Assembly: GCA_007131745.1 (NCBI GenBank)
Contig: SLPX01000014.1
Coordinates: forward strand, 1-26,475
From: Myxococcales bacterium
GTDB lineage: Bacteria; Myxococcota; Polyangia; HGW-17; SLPX01
Length of the DNA stretch: 26,475 bases
Direction of reading: 5' to 3'
A program made the position numbers and the translations under genes. The notes under the pieces were generated by a model. It made no database searches, was not told the DNA's origin, and worked only from the letters and a program-made list of their open reading frames with translations. How positions within the stretch are numbered: the first letter of the stretch is position 1; every line of letters starts with the position of its first letter. Positions 1 to 8,157 of this stretch are shown one piece after another.

Positions 1-42
1 CAAAAATACGATCACGACATCGAGCCGACCCAAAACCGCTAA
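1..42 (+). CDS. Possible C-terminal end of an upstream gene (partial)
   Basis: Reading from base 1 in frame 1 gives 13 hydrophilic codons (QKYDHDIEPTQNR) and a TAA stop at 40-42. This could be the last part of a plus-strand gene that begins left of the window. It is too short to name, and the other frames are also open here, so this is a weak call made because of its position just before the next plus-strand gene. Confidence 0.22.
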   Translation, partial: QKYDHDIEPTQNR

Positions 43-131
43 AACCATGTCTTGTCGATCTCGTGTTCGGATCGGGCGTTGATTCGAAAAATTGCCCAAC
101 TCAGCGTTTTCCGGTTAGCCTTCAGGTTGAG

Positions 132-1505
132 ATGAAAACAGACGCAAAAAAACCTTCAGCCATCAACATCATCTGGCTCGGCATGGTCGTGATATCCACC
201 GTGACCGCGGGATATACCGGCCGGATGGACGAGGTGACCCGGGCTTCTTTTGATTACGCAAAAAGCGCGGTAACCCTGGCTATCGGTCTCATCGGACCCA
301 TGGCCCTGTGGCTGGGCATAATGAAAGTGGCGGAAGCAGGGGGTCTGATGAGGGCCATCGCCCGAGCGGTGCGCCCGGTCATGCTCAGGCTTTTTCCGGA
401 TGTCCCCCATGATCATCCGGCCATGTCGGCTATGATCATGAACATGGCGGCCAACGCTCTCGGCCTGGGAAACGCAGCGACTCCAATGGGTATCAAGGCC
501 ATGCAGGAACTCGACACTCTGGTCGAAGAAAAGGGAACTGCATCAGACGCCATGTGTCTCTTCCTGGCCATCAACACTTCAAGCGTGACGCTACTTCCCC
601 TGGGAGTGATTACCGTCAGGGCGGCCGCCGGAGCGACTCACCCTGCATCAATTCTGGTCCCATCCATCATCGCGACTTGCTGTTCCACTTGCGTAGCCAT
701 CATCGCGGCCAAGTTTTTTGCATCCCGATCTCCCGGTATACTGACAAAGATCAGGAAAACAGGCGAGATAGACCACCCCGTGGAAAACGAGAAAACAGGG
801 GACGAAAGTGTGAAAGAACCACGGGCACTCCCCGAAAGTGAAACCACGGAATCTCAAGAAGGACGCGACCTGATTCCTCCCGGCCCGCATGGACGATTGT
901 TCATCGGACTCCTTACGGCCGCATTGCTGGGAGCGATCGTTTACCGATTGATCGTTTCACCGCCGGATACGTTTTTCTCGACTTCCACCCTGGCATCAGT
1001 AACCAAGTGGATGATACCCCTACTGATAGCGGGACTCCTGACCTATGGTTACTTAAAGGGCGTCAAAGTTTACGAAACTCTTACCGCCGGAGCGGTGGAT
1101 GGATTCACCACCGCGGTCCGTATCATTCCTTTCATGGTTGCGATATTCGTAGCGATCGGCATGTTTCGCGCGAGCGGAGCATTGGACCTCCTGGTGAGAT
1201 TTTTCTCCCCCGCTACGGATCTGATCGGAATGCCCGCTGAAGCGCTTACGGTCGCGTTTATGCGGCCTCTTTCCGGCACGGGTTCTTTCGGTGTGATGTC
1301 TGAAATCGTGCAAAACAATCCGGACAGCTTCCTGTCATCGCTTGTATCCACAATGCAAGGTTCAACCGAGACAACGTTTTACGTGCTGGCTGTGTATTTC
1401 GGATCCGTGGGCATACGGCGCACCCGACACGCACTCCCTTCCGCGCTTCTTGCAGATGCAGCCGGGATCATCGCTGCGGTCCTTGTATGCAGAATCTGGT
1501 TTTGA
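132..1505 (+). CDS. SpmA-SpmB fusion, nucleoside-recognition (Gate) domain membrane protein
   Basis: A 457-residue polytopic membrane protein that joins the two spore maturation proteins SpmA (about residues 1-200) and SpmB (about 270-457) through a charged linker of about 60 residues. The SpmA half shows IWLGMVVIS near the start and the block MNMAANALGLGNAATPMGIKA. The SpmB half shows MRPLSGTGSFGV and MQGSTETTFYVLAVYFGSVG, which are hallmark blocks of the family. Family members carry Gate domains related to nucleoside transporters. In Bacillus they act in spore core dehydration, while in non-sporulating bacteria the substrate is unknown. The frame is open to the window edge, but I chose the ATG at 132 because it directly follows a purine-rich GGTTGAG and gives the normal SpmA N-terminus. 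Upstream codons in this frame do not look protein-like. It is followed by co-directional envelope genes after 156 bp. Confidence 0.9.
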   Translation: MKTDAKKPSAINIIWLGMVVISTVTAGYTGRMDEVTRASFDYAKSAVTLAIGLIGPMALWLGIMKVAEAGGLMRAIARAVRPVMLRLFPDVPHDHPAMSAMIMNMAANALGLGNAATPMGIKAMQELDTLVEEKGTASDAMCLFLAINTSSVTLLPLGVITVRAAAGATHPASILVPSIIATCCSTCVAIIAAKFFASRSPGILTKIRKTGEIDHPVENEKTGDESVKEPRALPESETTESQEGRDLIPPGPHGRLFIGLLTAALLGAIVYRLIVSPPDTFFSTSTLASVTKWMIPLLIAGLLTYGYLKGVKVYETLTAGAVDGFTTAVRIIPFMVAIFVAIGMFRASGALDLLVRFFSPATDLIGMPAEALTVAFMRPLSGTGSFGVMSEIVQNNPDSFLSSLVSTMQGSTETTFYVLAVYFGSVGIRRTRHALPSALLADAAGIIAAVLVCRIWF

Positions 1506-1584
1506 TTCCTCCCTCATGGGTTGTTCATGTCTTGACAATCACTCTTTAAAACCCGCGGCTCGTAAAAAAAGCCGAATCTGCCTG

Positions 1585-1613
1585 CTGACAATAATGCTTT
1601 TTAGCGCTATGTT
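1585..1613 (+). promoter_or_regulatory. Candidate sigma70-like promoter
   Basis: CTGACA at 1585-1590 and TATGTT at 1608-1613 are separated by 17 bp, in the 156-bp gap before the NTF2-like gene. The match is moderate. It would give a leader of roughly 40 nt. The same gap also holds a perfect TTGACA at 1532-1537, but no good -10 box follows it. Confidence 0.3.
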
Positions 1614-1661
1614 TCAGTATCAGCGGTTATCTTACAACCGGCATGAAAGGAATTTTCTGTT

Positions 1662-2210
1662 TTGCGTGAACTCTTTTTTGAAGATCCGTTCTGGATCTAC
1701 GTCATGCTCGGAGGGGTGGGAATATTCATTTTCATATTGTGGTGGCGCTCTTCGGACAACTCCAAGGCGAAATGGATCCTGGTGCCGATTCTCCTTGGAG
1801 TGGTGGTGTTTGTGGTGGAAAGGCTGGTAGAAACCGACAGGGAAAAGATCTTAAAGGCAACCGACGCCATAGCGGAAGATGTCCGATCCGGAAAACTCGA
1901 TGTTTTGGAAAGCATGATGTTCAGGAACTTCATGGGAGAATTTCAGGGAAGGGAACTCGACAAGAAAGAAGCCCTGGAACTGGCGCGTCACTCCATGGAA
2001 ACACATGGGGTCACGGATATCGAAATCCGAAGAGCGGACGTGGACATAGTGGAGGAGGGGCGCAAGGCATCAATGATCCTGGTGACCAGAATGCGGATCA
2101 GCTACCTTGGTCCACAGGGGTCTTTACTATTGCGTTGGCCGATAATCTGGGAAAAAATAGATGGCGAGTGGATGATAGTATATGGAGAGACGCCGCGAAT
2201 TGGAATGTAA
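1662..2210 (+). CDS. Two-TM membrane protein with NTF2/SnoaL-like C-terminal domain
   Basis: A 182-residue protein of unknown specific function. Two hydrophobic helices lie at about residues 12-28 and 38-53. A soluble domain follows from about residue 57 to the end, with an alpha helix (ILKATDAIAEDVRSGK), a region of charged strands and the ending WEKIDGEWMIVYGET. This pattern (helix first, then strands ending in W..i.G.W.i) is typical of the NTF2/SnoaL fold as found in nuclear transport factor 2-like proteins. The start is a TTG at 1662, preceded by AAAGGAA at about 10 bp. A later Met (residue 15) lies within the first helix and would cut it. The gene lies upstream of TPR and TolC genes in the same direction, so a role in an envelope assembly or export function is possible but is only inferred from context. 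Confidence 0.78.
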   Translation: MRELFFEDPFWIYVMLGGVGIFIFILWWRSSDNSKAKWILVPILLGVVVFVVERLVETDREKILKATDAIAEDVRSGKLDVLESMMFRNFMGEFQGRELDKKEALELARHSMETHGVTDIEIRRADVDIVEEGRKASMILVTRMRISYLGPQGSLLLRWPIIWEKIDGEWMIVYGETPRIGM

Positions 2211-2252
2211 TGCAAGGTGTTTTCACACGTAGAAACACCCGACCCGGCCTAC

Positions 2253-2273
2253 AATCCTCCGAACCGGAGGATT
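2253..2273 (+). other. Perfect inverted repeat (9-bp arms, 3-nt loop)
   Basis: AATCCTCCG at 2253-2261 and CGGAGGATT at 2265-2273 form a perfect stem with an AAC loop. Outer GGC and GCC bases could extend it with bulges. It lies in the 99-bp gap between the NTF2-like and TPR genes. No T-run follows, so it is either a weak terminator or processing hairpin, or a protein-binding site. Confidence 0.5.
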
Positions 2274-2309
2274 ACAAGCCGATAGGCTGATTCTGAAAGA
2301 TATCGAAAA

Positions 2310-2999
2310 ATGATCGTGTTCTATTTTGTCTTCATGTCTACGGTGATCCTGGGTGTTTTTGCTGTTTTAGCTTTTTGGCTTTGGTCGCGAATCCAACCCA
2401 TGCGTCAAAGAAAGATCAGAAGTCGGCTGGAGCACATCAGGGGGAGAATAACCGCAGTGCATACCCTGATCCCCGCGGAACGAAACATAGCCTACTCGGA
2501 ATTTCCGGTAATCGAAGCATCCGCGTCGATCGAAGCCTGGCTTCTTCAAAACCAACCGAAAAACGCGTTGATTGCAGCCATGCACGCGGTAAAGGGGGAA
2601 CCCGAAAACGGAAACGCGTACCTCCACCTTGCAAGGACATTGCTTTATTGCAACGAGATTGAAGGCGCCCGAAAGGCGCTGCAGCGCGCGCGAAGTTTGG
2701 GCCGATCAGGCGCGGCCGCGGATTTCCTGGAAGCGCGAATAAAGCTTCAGGACGCCGGGATACTGAAAGAAACCGGCATGCTGAAAACTTCGGATGAAAC
2801 ACTCGCAATCCTGGAGCGGTTGGTCGACACCGTGGAACAAGATCCCAATTTCGGGGACGCAGCATATCATCTCGGCCGCCTTGCGCTTGCTATGGGGTTG
2901 AAAGAAGAGGGCCGGCTGTTATTGGAGAAAGTGAAACCTCTCATGGAAGCCAGTCCCGAGCGTAGCGGCTTCACCATGGACCTGAGCCGCTTGAACTGA
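2310..2999 (+). CDS. Membrane-anchored TPR-repeat protein
   Basis: A 229-residue protein. The N-terminal hydrophobic helix (about residues 4-25) is followed by RIQPMRQRKIRSRL, a basic stop-transfer segment, which suggests an anchor with the bulk of the protein in the cytoplasm. Residues about 70-220 contain helical tetratricopeptide-type repeats. The clearest are AWLLQNQPKNALIAAMHAV, AYLHLARTLLYCNEIEGAR and AAYHLGRLALAMGLKEEGR, with the usual small and large residues at TPR positions. TPR proteins act as scaffolds for protein-protein contacts, and no enzymatic motif is visible. The ATG at 2310 has only a weak upstream purine stretch (AAAGA). The TolC-family gene starts 37 bp downstream, which suggests co-transcription. 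The partner is unknown. Confidence 0.82.
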   Translation: MIVFYFVFMSTVILGVFAVLAFWLWSRIQPMRQRKIRSRLEHIRGRITAVHTLIPAERNIAYSEFPVIEASASIEAWLLQNQPKNALIAAMHAVKGEPENGNAYLHLARTLLYCNEIEGARKALQRARSLGRSGAAADFLEARIKLQDAGILKETGMLKTSDETLAILERLVDTVEQDPNFGDAAYHLGRLALAMGLKEEGRLLLEKVKPLMEASPERSGFTMDLSRLN

Positions 3000-3036
3000 C
3001 ACCGCGTCTTTTTCTGAAAAAAGAAGGGAGAAGTCG

Positions 3037-4812
3037 ATGCACTCCAATGCGATTTCATACAGTAATGGAATACCACGTTTCCACACAGTCTTATTGTGCT
3101 TGAGCTTTTACGGGTTCGTTTTTTACACGAACCGTGCGGAGGTTTCAGCCCGACCGGGCGACAACTTGAACATGCGAAGAAAGGCTTCTTCCCGAAACCG
3201 TGGTTTTCTTGGACCGGAAGGACTCACGGAAAACCGATCCCCGAGAAGAGCAACTGATCTCGATGCAAACCGTTCATGGGAACACGGTTTGCCGATCCAC
3301 GCCGGCATCCGCGCTGCATTGACAACAAACAGCCCCGAAGGGTCCGAAAGGAACGAGTCAAGTGCGGAACCCCATTCCGCGAAACCTGAGATCCCGGTTG
3401 AAACAAAGTCCGTTCGAGAACTCACCCTTGATGAGTGGCTGGAACTGGTGCGCTTGCACAATCCTTCCCTAAGGGTTTCCCGGGCGCGGTTAAAGGGTTT
3501 TGACGCAGATATTTTCTCAGCTAAATGGTCGTGGCTTCCGGTAGCGGAAGTGAACGCCGCTGTTGCGCCGACGCCGAAATATCGCTGCACGGTTCCAGAT
3601 GAATTCCTTCCTTCGGAATGGAGCGAAGCGGAAAAACAGGCATGGATGAACGAAAGAGTGGATGGAGTTCCGAACCGAAGCCGATACTGCGTGAGCACCG
3701 ACAAAGACATCAACGTTGAAGATTTCAGCATCCAAGGGGTATACACGCGATTTGAAGTCAGGCTGGGCGTACCGCTTTCCGCCTTGTGGAAAAGAGGTTT
3801 TGCGCTCACCGCGGCACGCGCTCAAAGAAATGCAGGCCGATACAGGGCCGATGAAATCGCTCTTTCCATGGAAAAAACCGCTCGTAAGGCATACTGGGGA
3901 GTCAAGATGGCCAGGGAGATGTTGTTTACCCTCGAAGAGGGGTTGCCCATCCTTAACAAGGCGATAGAAAGGGTGAAAGACGAACTGGATTCGGATGAAG
4001 GGGACGCTTCCATGGGAGACAAGTTCCGTCTCATGATATTGAAATCCCAAGTCAAAGGCTGGGTGCTGGATGCAAAACAGGTCGAAGCAGTCGCGTTGAG
4101 CGGACTTCGCTCCCTGGCCGGACTGACGAACAGGGATCAAGCCGACGATTCCACCAAATTCGACGTGGACAAAACCCCCCTGTCTGAAGCCGAAACAGAA
4201 TTGAAATCGCTTGAAGCCTATCTGGCTTCTGCAAAAAACCACCACCCGGAGCTGAAAATGCTCGGTGAATACATCACCGGCGCGGACGCACTTGTAAACC
4301 TCAGAAAAAGCGAATTTTTCCCCGATCTCCTGGTGGCAGCCCGTTACCTGCATGTCCATTCGAATTCAGACGATCCGGCAAGCGCGTTTGCGTCAAACCG
4401 CTTGAACGCCAACTCGGTGTACTTCGGATTGACTCTCAGGTGGGAACTGGATTTCCACCTCAAGCATGCGAGGCTCAAGAAGGCGAAAGCGGATGCCCAT
4501 GCGGCAAGGGAAGGTTCGAACGCCCAACTCGCAAAGATAAGACATGACGTTACGGAAGCCTACAACAAAGCATTGACGGCCGACGGAAAAGTGAAACTTG
4601 CAAGCCGGGCGCATCGATACGCTAGATCCTGGGTCACCGCGGTATCTCAAAGCCATGAAATGGGATTGGCGGGAGCACGGGAAGTAGCTGACTCACTGCG
4701 GGCGTATTTCCAGACCAAGTTGGATTACACGAAAGCGGTCTATGAGATGCGGTTGGCTCGAGCCGGCCTCGCCGCGGCAACAGGCGCCAAAGCGCCGGAA
4801 AATCGGCGGTAA
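3037..4812 (+). CDS. TolC-family outer membrane efflux/secretion channel
   Basis: A 591-residue protein. A hydrophobic N-terminal segment (about 15-31) ending near EVSA looks like a signal peptide with a long n-region. A low-complexity, poorly conserved linker follows to about residue 125, and then the TolC repeat region with long helical segments. Typical starts are LTLDEWLELVRLHNPSLRVSRA (first repeat, about 129-150) and LKSLEAYLASAKNHHPELKML (second repeat), each followed by a strand region and coiled-coil helices. The ending is YTKAVYEMRLARAGLAAATG. TolC-type trimers form the outer-membrane and periplasmic duct of efflux pumps or type I secretion systems, but no inner-membrane pump or adaptor gene is in the window. 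The first strand region is expanded and contains Cys184 and Cys218. The start has GGGAG 6 bp upstream. It ends 4 bp from the stop of convergent infA. Confidence 0.88.
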   Translation: MHSNAISYSNGIPRFHTVLLCLSFYGFVFYTNRAEVSARPGDNLNMRRKASSRNRGFLGPEGLTENRSPRRATDLDANRSWEHGLPIHAGIRAALTTNSPEGSERNESSAEPHSAKPEIPVETKSVRELTLDEWLELVRLHNPSLRVSRARLKGFDADIFSAKWSWLPVAEVNAAVAPTPKYRCTVPDEFLPSEWSEAEKQAWMNERVDGVPNRSRYCVSTDKDINVEDFSIQGVYTRFEVRLGVPLSALWKRGFALTAARAQRNAGRYRADEIALSMEKTARKAYWGVKMAREMLFTLEEGLPILNKAIERVKDELDSDEGDASMGDKFRLMILKSQVKGWVLDAKQVEAVALSGLRSLAGLTNRDQADDSTKFDVDKTPLSEAETELKSLEAYLASAKNHHPELKMLGEYITGADALVNLRKSEFFPDLLVAARYLHVHSNSDDPASAFASNRLNANSVYFGLTLRWELDFHLKHARLKKAKADAHAAREGSNAQLAKIRHDVTEAYNKALTADGKVKLASRAHRYARSWVTAVSQSHEMGLAGAREVADSLRAYFQTKLDYTKAVYEMRLARAGLAAATGAKAPENRR

Positions 4813-4816
4813 TGCT

Positions 4817-5035
4817 TTATCTCGGACGATATATGATCCGGCCTCTCGTCGGGTCATAGGGGCTCACGGCCACCGTCACGCGGTCCCCGAGCACCACGCG
4901 GATGCGAAACCGTCTCATCCTGCCGGCCAGGTGTGCGAGCACCTCCAGACCATCGTCGGTTTGCACCTTAAAAAGTCCTCCGGCAAGAACTTCCTGTACG
5001 ACTCCTTCCATCTCAATGTGATCTTCTTTCGCCAT
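4817..5035 (-). CDS. infA: Translation initiation factor IF-1
   Basis: A 72-residue S1/OB-fold protein with the family's usual length and landmarks: MAKEDHIEMEGVV at the start, GGLFKVQTDDGLEVLAHLAGRMRR in the core, and GDRVTVAVSPYDPTRGRIIYR at the end. IF-1 binds the A site of the 30S subunit during initiation and helps IF-2 and IF-3. It is usually essential. The start is preceded by GGAGAAGGA. The gene is on its own here and not in a ribosomal protein cluster. It converges tail to tail with the TolC-family gene (4-bp gap) and is divergent from the extensin-like gene. Confidence 0.97.
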   Translation of the reverse strand: MAKEDHIEMEGVVQEVLAGGLFKVQTDDGLEVLAHLAGRMRRFRIRVVLGDRVTVAVSPYDPTRGRIIYRPR

Positions 5036-5108
5036 TCCTTCTCCAGTCTTTGTTTACAAACCTTCATCCCGGAAGGTGTTTGTTTCACGAACCGCATTCG
5101 ATCCGATC

Positions 5109-5137
5109 AATATCTTTCTCCACCATCCGTTTTTCAA
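5109..5137 (-). promoter_or_regulatory. Candidate infA promoter
   Basis: On the minus strand, TTGAAA (5132-5137) and GATATT (5109-5114) are separated by 17 bp and lie about 75 bp upstream of the infA start. The rest of the 254-bp divergent gap (5036-5289) shows no other clear element. A TATATT on the plus strand near 5156 could serve the extensin-like gene but has a poor -35 box. Confidence 0.4.
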
Positions 5138-5289
5138 GCCTTCTAACAACCGGCCTATATTTAGTCGCACGAAGGTCTGCGGTCAAGCGGTCCGTTTCAC
5201 TGCACGAAAAATTTTTCCGAAACGCTTTTCCGGGATTATCGAGCCGAGCACCTTGCAAACAGGCCGATGAGCCCCTACTATCCCGACCC

Positions 5290-6408
5290 ATGTTCCGTTT
5301 TGAAAAGCAATTGTGCGAAGACAAACTACCCCAATCGAGTCCGGAGCGACGTTTACCTCCTGCAAAAATCAAAACCAGGCGGACCGTCGTTTGGTTGCTT
5401 GCATTGGTGTTTTCGTGGTTCTCCCCATACGGACCAGGGGCAAACCAGGCTGCACGAAAGAATTCGGAACCACTCACCGCGGCCGAAGAGTTGCCGCCCG
5501 CGTGGACTTCGGGGGCAACCGAGCCTGAACCCGTGGAACCCGAACCTGAAACCGAGCTGATCGAAGCGGAAAAAGAAACATGGGACAAGAGGGCGCTTGC
5601 GCGATACAGGGCCCAGGGGTTCGACCCGATATCAGTGCTCAGAGCGCAACCCTACAAGGTAAAAGAAGTAAAAAGCGGGGCCGCGTGCATCCGTGAACTC
5701 AGAAGGTTGGGAGTGGATTTCCAACCCGGCCCGAACGTCCGGGGGATTGTAACGCCGATTCTGCTTTCCGGCGATTCAACAGTCGGCGGAATCAGATACA
5801 GAAATGTGTATGCCGGAAGAAAGCCACTGATGGACTGCCGGATGGCGCTCGCTCTCTACCGGGCCGCTCCGATAATCAGGGCGGCCGGCTTCGATACCGT
5901 TCACTACTGGGGTTTTTACTCATACCGCCGCGTGGCGCGCAGGCGGCATCTAAGCCGTCACGCTTTTGGAATGGCGATGGATGCATCTCGGTTTTCCGGT
6001 GGCAAAAAAATCAACGCTGTGGTCGAAGACGACTGGGAAAAAATAAAGGGAAAGCCGGGACGATGCGTGGCATCGCCCAAATCCACGAACGCGGCTCGTC
6101 TCAGGACAATGGTTTGCCGACTGGAATCCCTGAACATCTTCCGTAGAATCTTGACGCCGGACAGCGACTTCGCTCACCGCGATCATTTTCACATGTCCGC
6201 GCCGTTCCCGAAAGAGACGAGCTGGAAAAGAAATCGTTATGCAGGCAGGCAGTTAAGACGTAAACTGCCGGGCAACCGCCGGCCCAGGCCTCGTTACAGA
6301 CGCAGAAGACGCCGCAGAAGACCGGGTGCGGCAAGGCGCAGAAGACGTAGAAGGAGACCGGCAAGCAAAAGGCGCAAAAGGACGCCTTCCCGAAAAAAAA
6401 GCAAATAG
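5290..6408 (+). CDS. Extensin-like C-terminal (LAS metallopeptidase-fold) protein with Arg-rich tail
   Basis: A 372-residue protein. Residues about 31-45 (RTVVWLLALVFSWF) form a signal anchor or signal peptide. An acidic Pro/Glu linker follows (about 78-92). Residues about 131-303 match the bacterial extensin-like C domain, which is related to LAS peptidases (D-Ala-D-Ala carboxypeptidases, MepA, VanY). The metal-site pattern is present: HLSRHAFGMAMD gives His224 and Asp231, and HRDHFHM gives His299/His301. Four cysteines (133, 183, 259, 276) could form disulfides in the periplasm. A cell-wall peptidase role is expected from the fold, but the exact bond is unknown. The last 56 residues contain 33 Arg or Lys, including two runs of eight Arg, which is unusual. 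The start at 5290 is my choice because the signal segment follows; no strong Shine-Dalgarno is seen, and the frame is open further upstream. Confidence 0.83.
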   Translation: MFRFEKQLCEDKLPQSSPERRLPPAKIKTRRTVVWLLALVFSWFSPYGPGANQAARKNSEPLTAAEELPPAWTSGATEPEPVEPEPETELIEAEKETWDKRALARYRAQGFDPISVLRAQPYKVKEVKSGAACIRELRRLGVDFQPGPNVRGIVTPILLSGDSTVGGIRYRNVYAGRKPLMDCRMALALYRAAPIIRAAGFDTVHYWGFYSYRRVARRRHLSRHAFGMAMDASRFSGGKKINAVVEDDWEKIKGKPGRCVASPKSTNAARLRTMVCRLESLNIFRRILTPDSDFAHRDHFHMSAPFPKETSWKRNRYAGRQLRRKLPGNRRPRPRYRRRRRRRRPGAARRRRRRRRPASKRRKRTPSRKKSK

Positions 6409-6466
6409 AGCTTTGAACGAAGAGAAACCAGGCACAACGCAAGCCACCTGAAAAGAGACGGTCCCG

Positions 6467-8113
6467 ATGAGTCCCGTTGACAAGACACCACCGGAAACGG
6501 AAACCGGATCCGAAAAAGACAAGAGAAGTGAAAAAACCGACCCGGGCTTGAAAAGGTTTTTTTGGTTCCGCATACCCATTTATGCGAGGATATTCGGGGG
6601 CATGGTGGCGGGCCTGCTGATAGGGATCTTGTTCGGACCCCAAACTCCATTGTTGTCGAAAAACCGGGTCACCATAACCGCCGAACAAGGCGGATTCTTC
6701 CTGTCCGCTCCCGGCGCTGAGAAGGCAAAGGATCTTGTGCCGGTGGAAACCGGAACCGAACTGGAGATTCTCGAAAAAAGAGAGCACGATGGAAAAACTT
6801 GGTACCGCGTGCACTCGGCTTGCGATGAAACTTCATCCAAAAGCGACCCGGCCGAAGATGAACACCCTTCCCGTTGCAGCGGTTGGATATCCTCGCACGA
6901 TGTTTCCCCGCCCTACTCTTCCAAGGGGCAAACCGTGATCGCAGTAATGAAACCCGTGGGCGAAATATTTCTGCGTCTCATCAAAATGCTCGTGGTCCCG
7001 CTGGTTTTCATCTCGCTGCTCGTGGGAGTGTTTTCATTGAGCGACTTGAAAAAGCTGGGGCGCATGGGAGGAAAAACATTACTGTACTACGCGGTCACCA
7101 CCGCGGTAGCTATTCTCATCGGATTGACGCTTGCAAACACGATCAAACCGGGACGATACGTCACGGAAAAACAAAGGGACGCCCTTGTAGCGGGTTTTGA
7201 AGATGAAGCGACCGAAAGAAAAGAAATCAGCTTGGATAAACCCCCGGGAGTGGTCAACAGAATCGTGGAAATGATTCCCGAAAACCCCGTCGAGGCCGCA
7301 GCCCGCGGTGACATGCTCCAGATAATCTTTTTCGCGCTTTTCTTCGGCATCATTTTGCGCCGCGTCCCGGGCAAAGGGCCCGAAAAATTGATGGACCTGT
7401 GCGAAACCGTCAACAAGGCGCTCGTAAAAGCCGTAATCGTTGTCATGGAGACGGCCCCGTTCGGGGTCATGGCCCTCCTGGCCGACGTAACCGGAAGCAG
7501 CGGCTTATCAGTTCTCCTCTCTCTCGGAGCGTATTGCCTGGTTGTTCTGGCGGGCCTGAGTTTGCACATGTTCATAACGTACGGTATTGCATTGAAGCTT
7601 TTCACATCCATCAGAGCATGGAAATTCCTCAAAGCAGCGAGACCCGCGCAGTTGATGGGTTTTTCAACATCATCTTCAGCCGCCACCCTGCCCGTAACTT
7701 TTCGTTGCGCCGAAGAAACACTCGGAGTTTCCGGGCCGGTCACCAGTTTCGTGTTGCCCCTGGGTGCCACCGTGAACATGGACGGAACCGCGCTCTACCA
7801 GGCCGTGGCCGCGGTGTTCGTTTCCCAGGTCTTCGGCTTGTCTCTCGGCCTGGAAGCTCAACTCACGATACTCCTGACTGCACTGCTGGCTTCCATCGGC
7901 GCGGCCGCGGTACCCGGCGCGGGAATCATCATGCTTGCCATGGTTCTTGAATCCGCGGGCCTCCCTGCCGCGGGTGTGGCCCTAGTCCTTGGCGTGGACC
8001 GCCTGCTGGACATGTTCAGAACATCGGTCAACGTAACGGGCGATCTATCCGCAGCCGTCATAGTGGCCGCCACGGAAAACGAATTGTCCATTCCCGAAGA
8101 TCCACCCAAATAA
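6467..8113 (+). CDS. Dicarboxylate/amino acid:cation symporter (DAACS) with inserted SH3-like domain
   Basis: A 548-residue sodium- or proton-coupled symporter of the glutamate/aspartate family, longer than the usual 400-440. The core is complete. HP1 has STSSSAATLP (400-409), TM7 has NMDGT (437-441), HP2 has VPGAGIIMLAMVL, and TM8 has GVDRLLDMFRTSVNVTGD with Asp511, Asp515, Arg518, Thr519 and Asn522. The Arg in TM8 is the residue that favours acidic substrates in GltPh. TM1 is about 38-58 and TM2 about 155-190. Between them, where relatives have a short outer loop, are about 95 residues (about 64-152) that resemble a bacterial SH3 domain: VETGTELEILEKREHDGKTW.RVHS, then GWISSHDVSP. Topology would put this domain in the periplasm, where Cys119 and Cys137 could pair. 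The N-terminal 30 residues are charged. The following gene begins 256 bp downstream. Confidence 0.93.
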   Translation: MSPVDKTPPETETGSEKDKRSEKTDPGLKRFFWFRIPIYARIFGGMVAGLLIGILFGPQTPLLSKNRVTITAEQGGFFLSAPGAEKAKDLVPVETGTELEILEKREHDGKTWYRVHSACDETSSKSDPAEDEHPSRCSGWISSHDVSPPYSSKGQTVIAVMKPVGEIFLRLIKMLVVPLVFISLLVGVFSLSDLKKLGRMGGKTLLYYAVTTAVAILIGLTLANTIKPGRYVTEKQRDALVAGFEDEATERKEISLDKPPGVVNRIVEMIPENPVEAAARGDMLQIIFFALFFGIILRRVPGKGPEKLMDLCETVNKALVKAVIVVMETAPFGVMALLADVTGSSGLSVLLSLGAYCLVVLAGLSLHMFITYGIALKLFTSIRAWKFLKAARPAQLMGFSTSSSAATLPVTFRCAEETLGVSGPVTSFVLPLGATVNMDGTALYQAVAAVFVSQVFGLSLGLEAQLTILLTALLASIGAAAVPGAGIIMLAMVLESAGLPAAGVALVLGVDRLLDMFRTSVNVTGDLSAAVIVAATENELSIPEDPPK

Positions 8114-8157
8114 GACCGGTTCGACAAAGGATAGATGATAAGGCAACGCGATGAAAA

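Noticed and set aside
1..49. Minus-strand ATG at 47-49 opening a hydrophobic frame to the left edge (MVLAVLGRLDVV)
   Set aside because: Only 16 codons are visible and no ribosome site is convincing. A plus-strand gene end in the same place is equally possible.
1532..1537. Perfect TTGACA downstream of the SpmAB gene
   Set aside because: No acceptable -10 box lies 15-19 bp downstream.
3517..4359. Long minus-strand open frame (280 codons) opposite the TolC gene
   Set aside because: It is antisense to a clear TolC-family gene, its sequence has no recognisable family pattern and it has no ribosome site.
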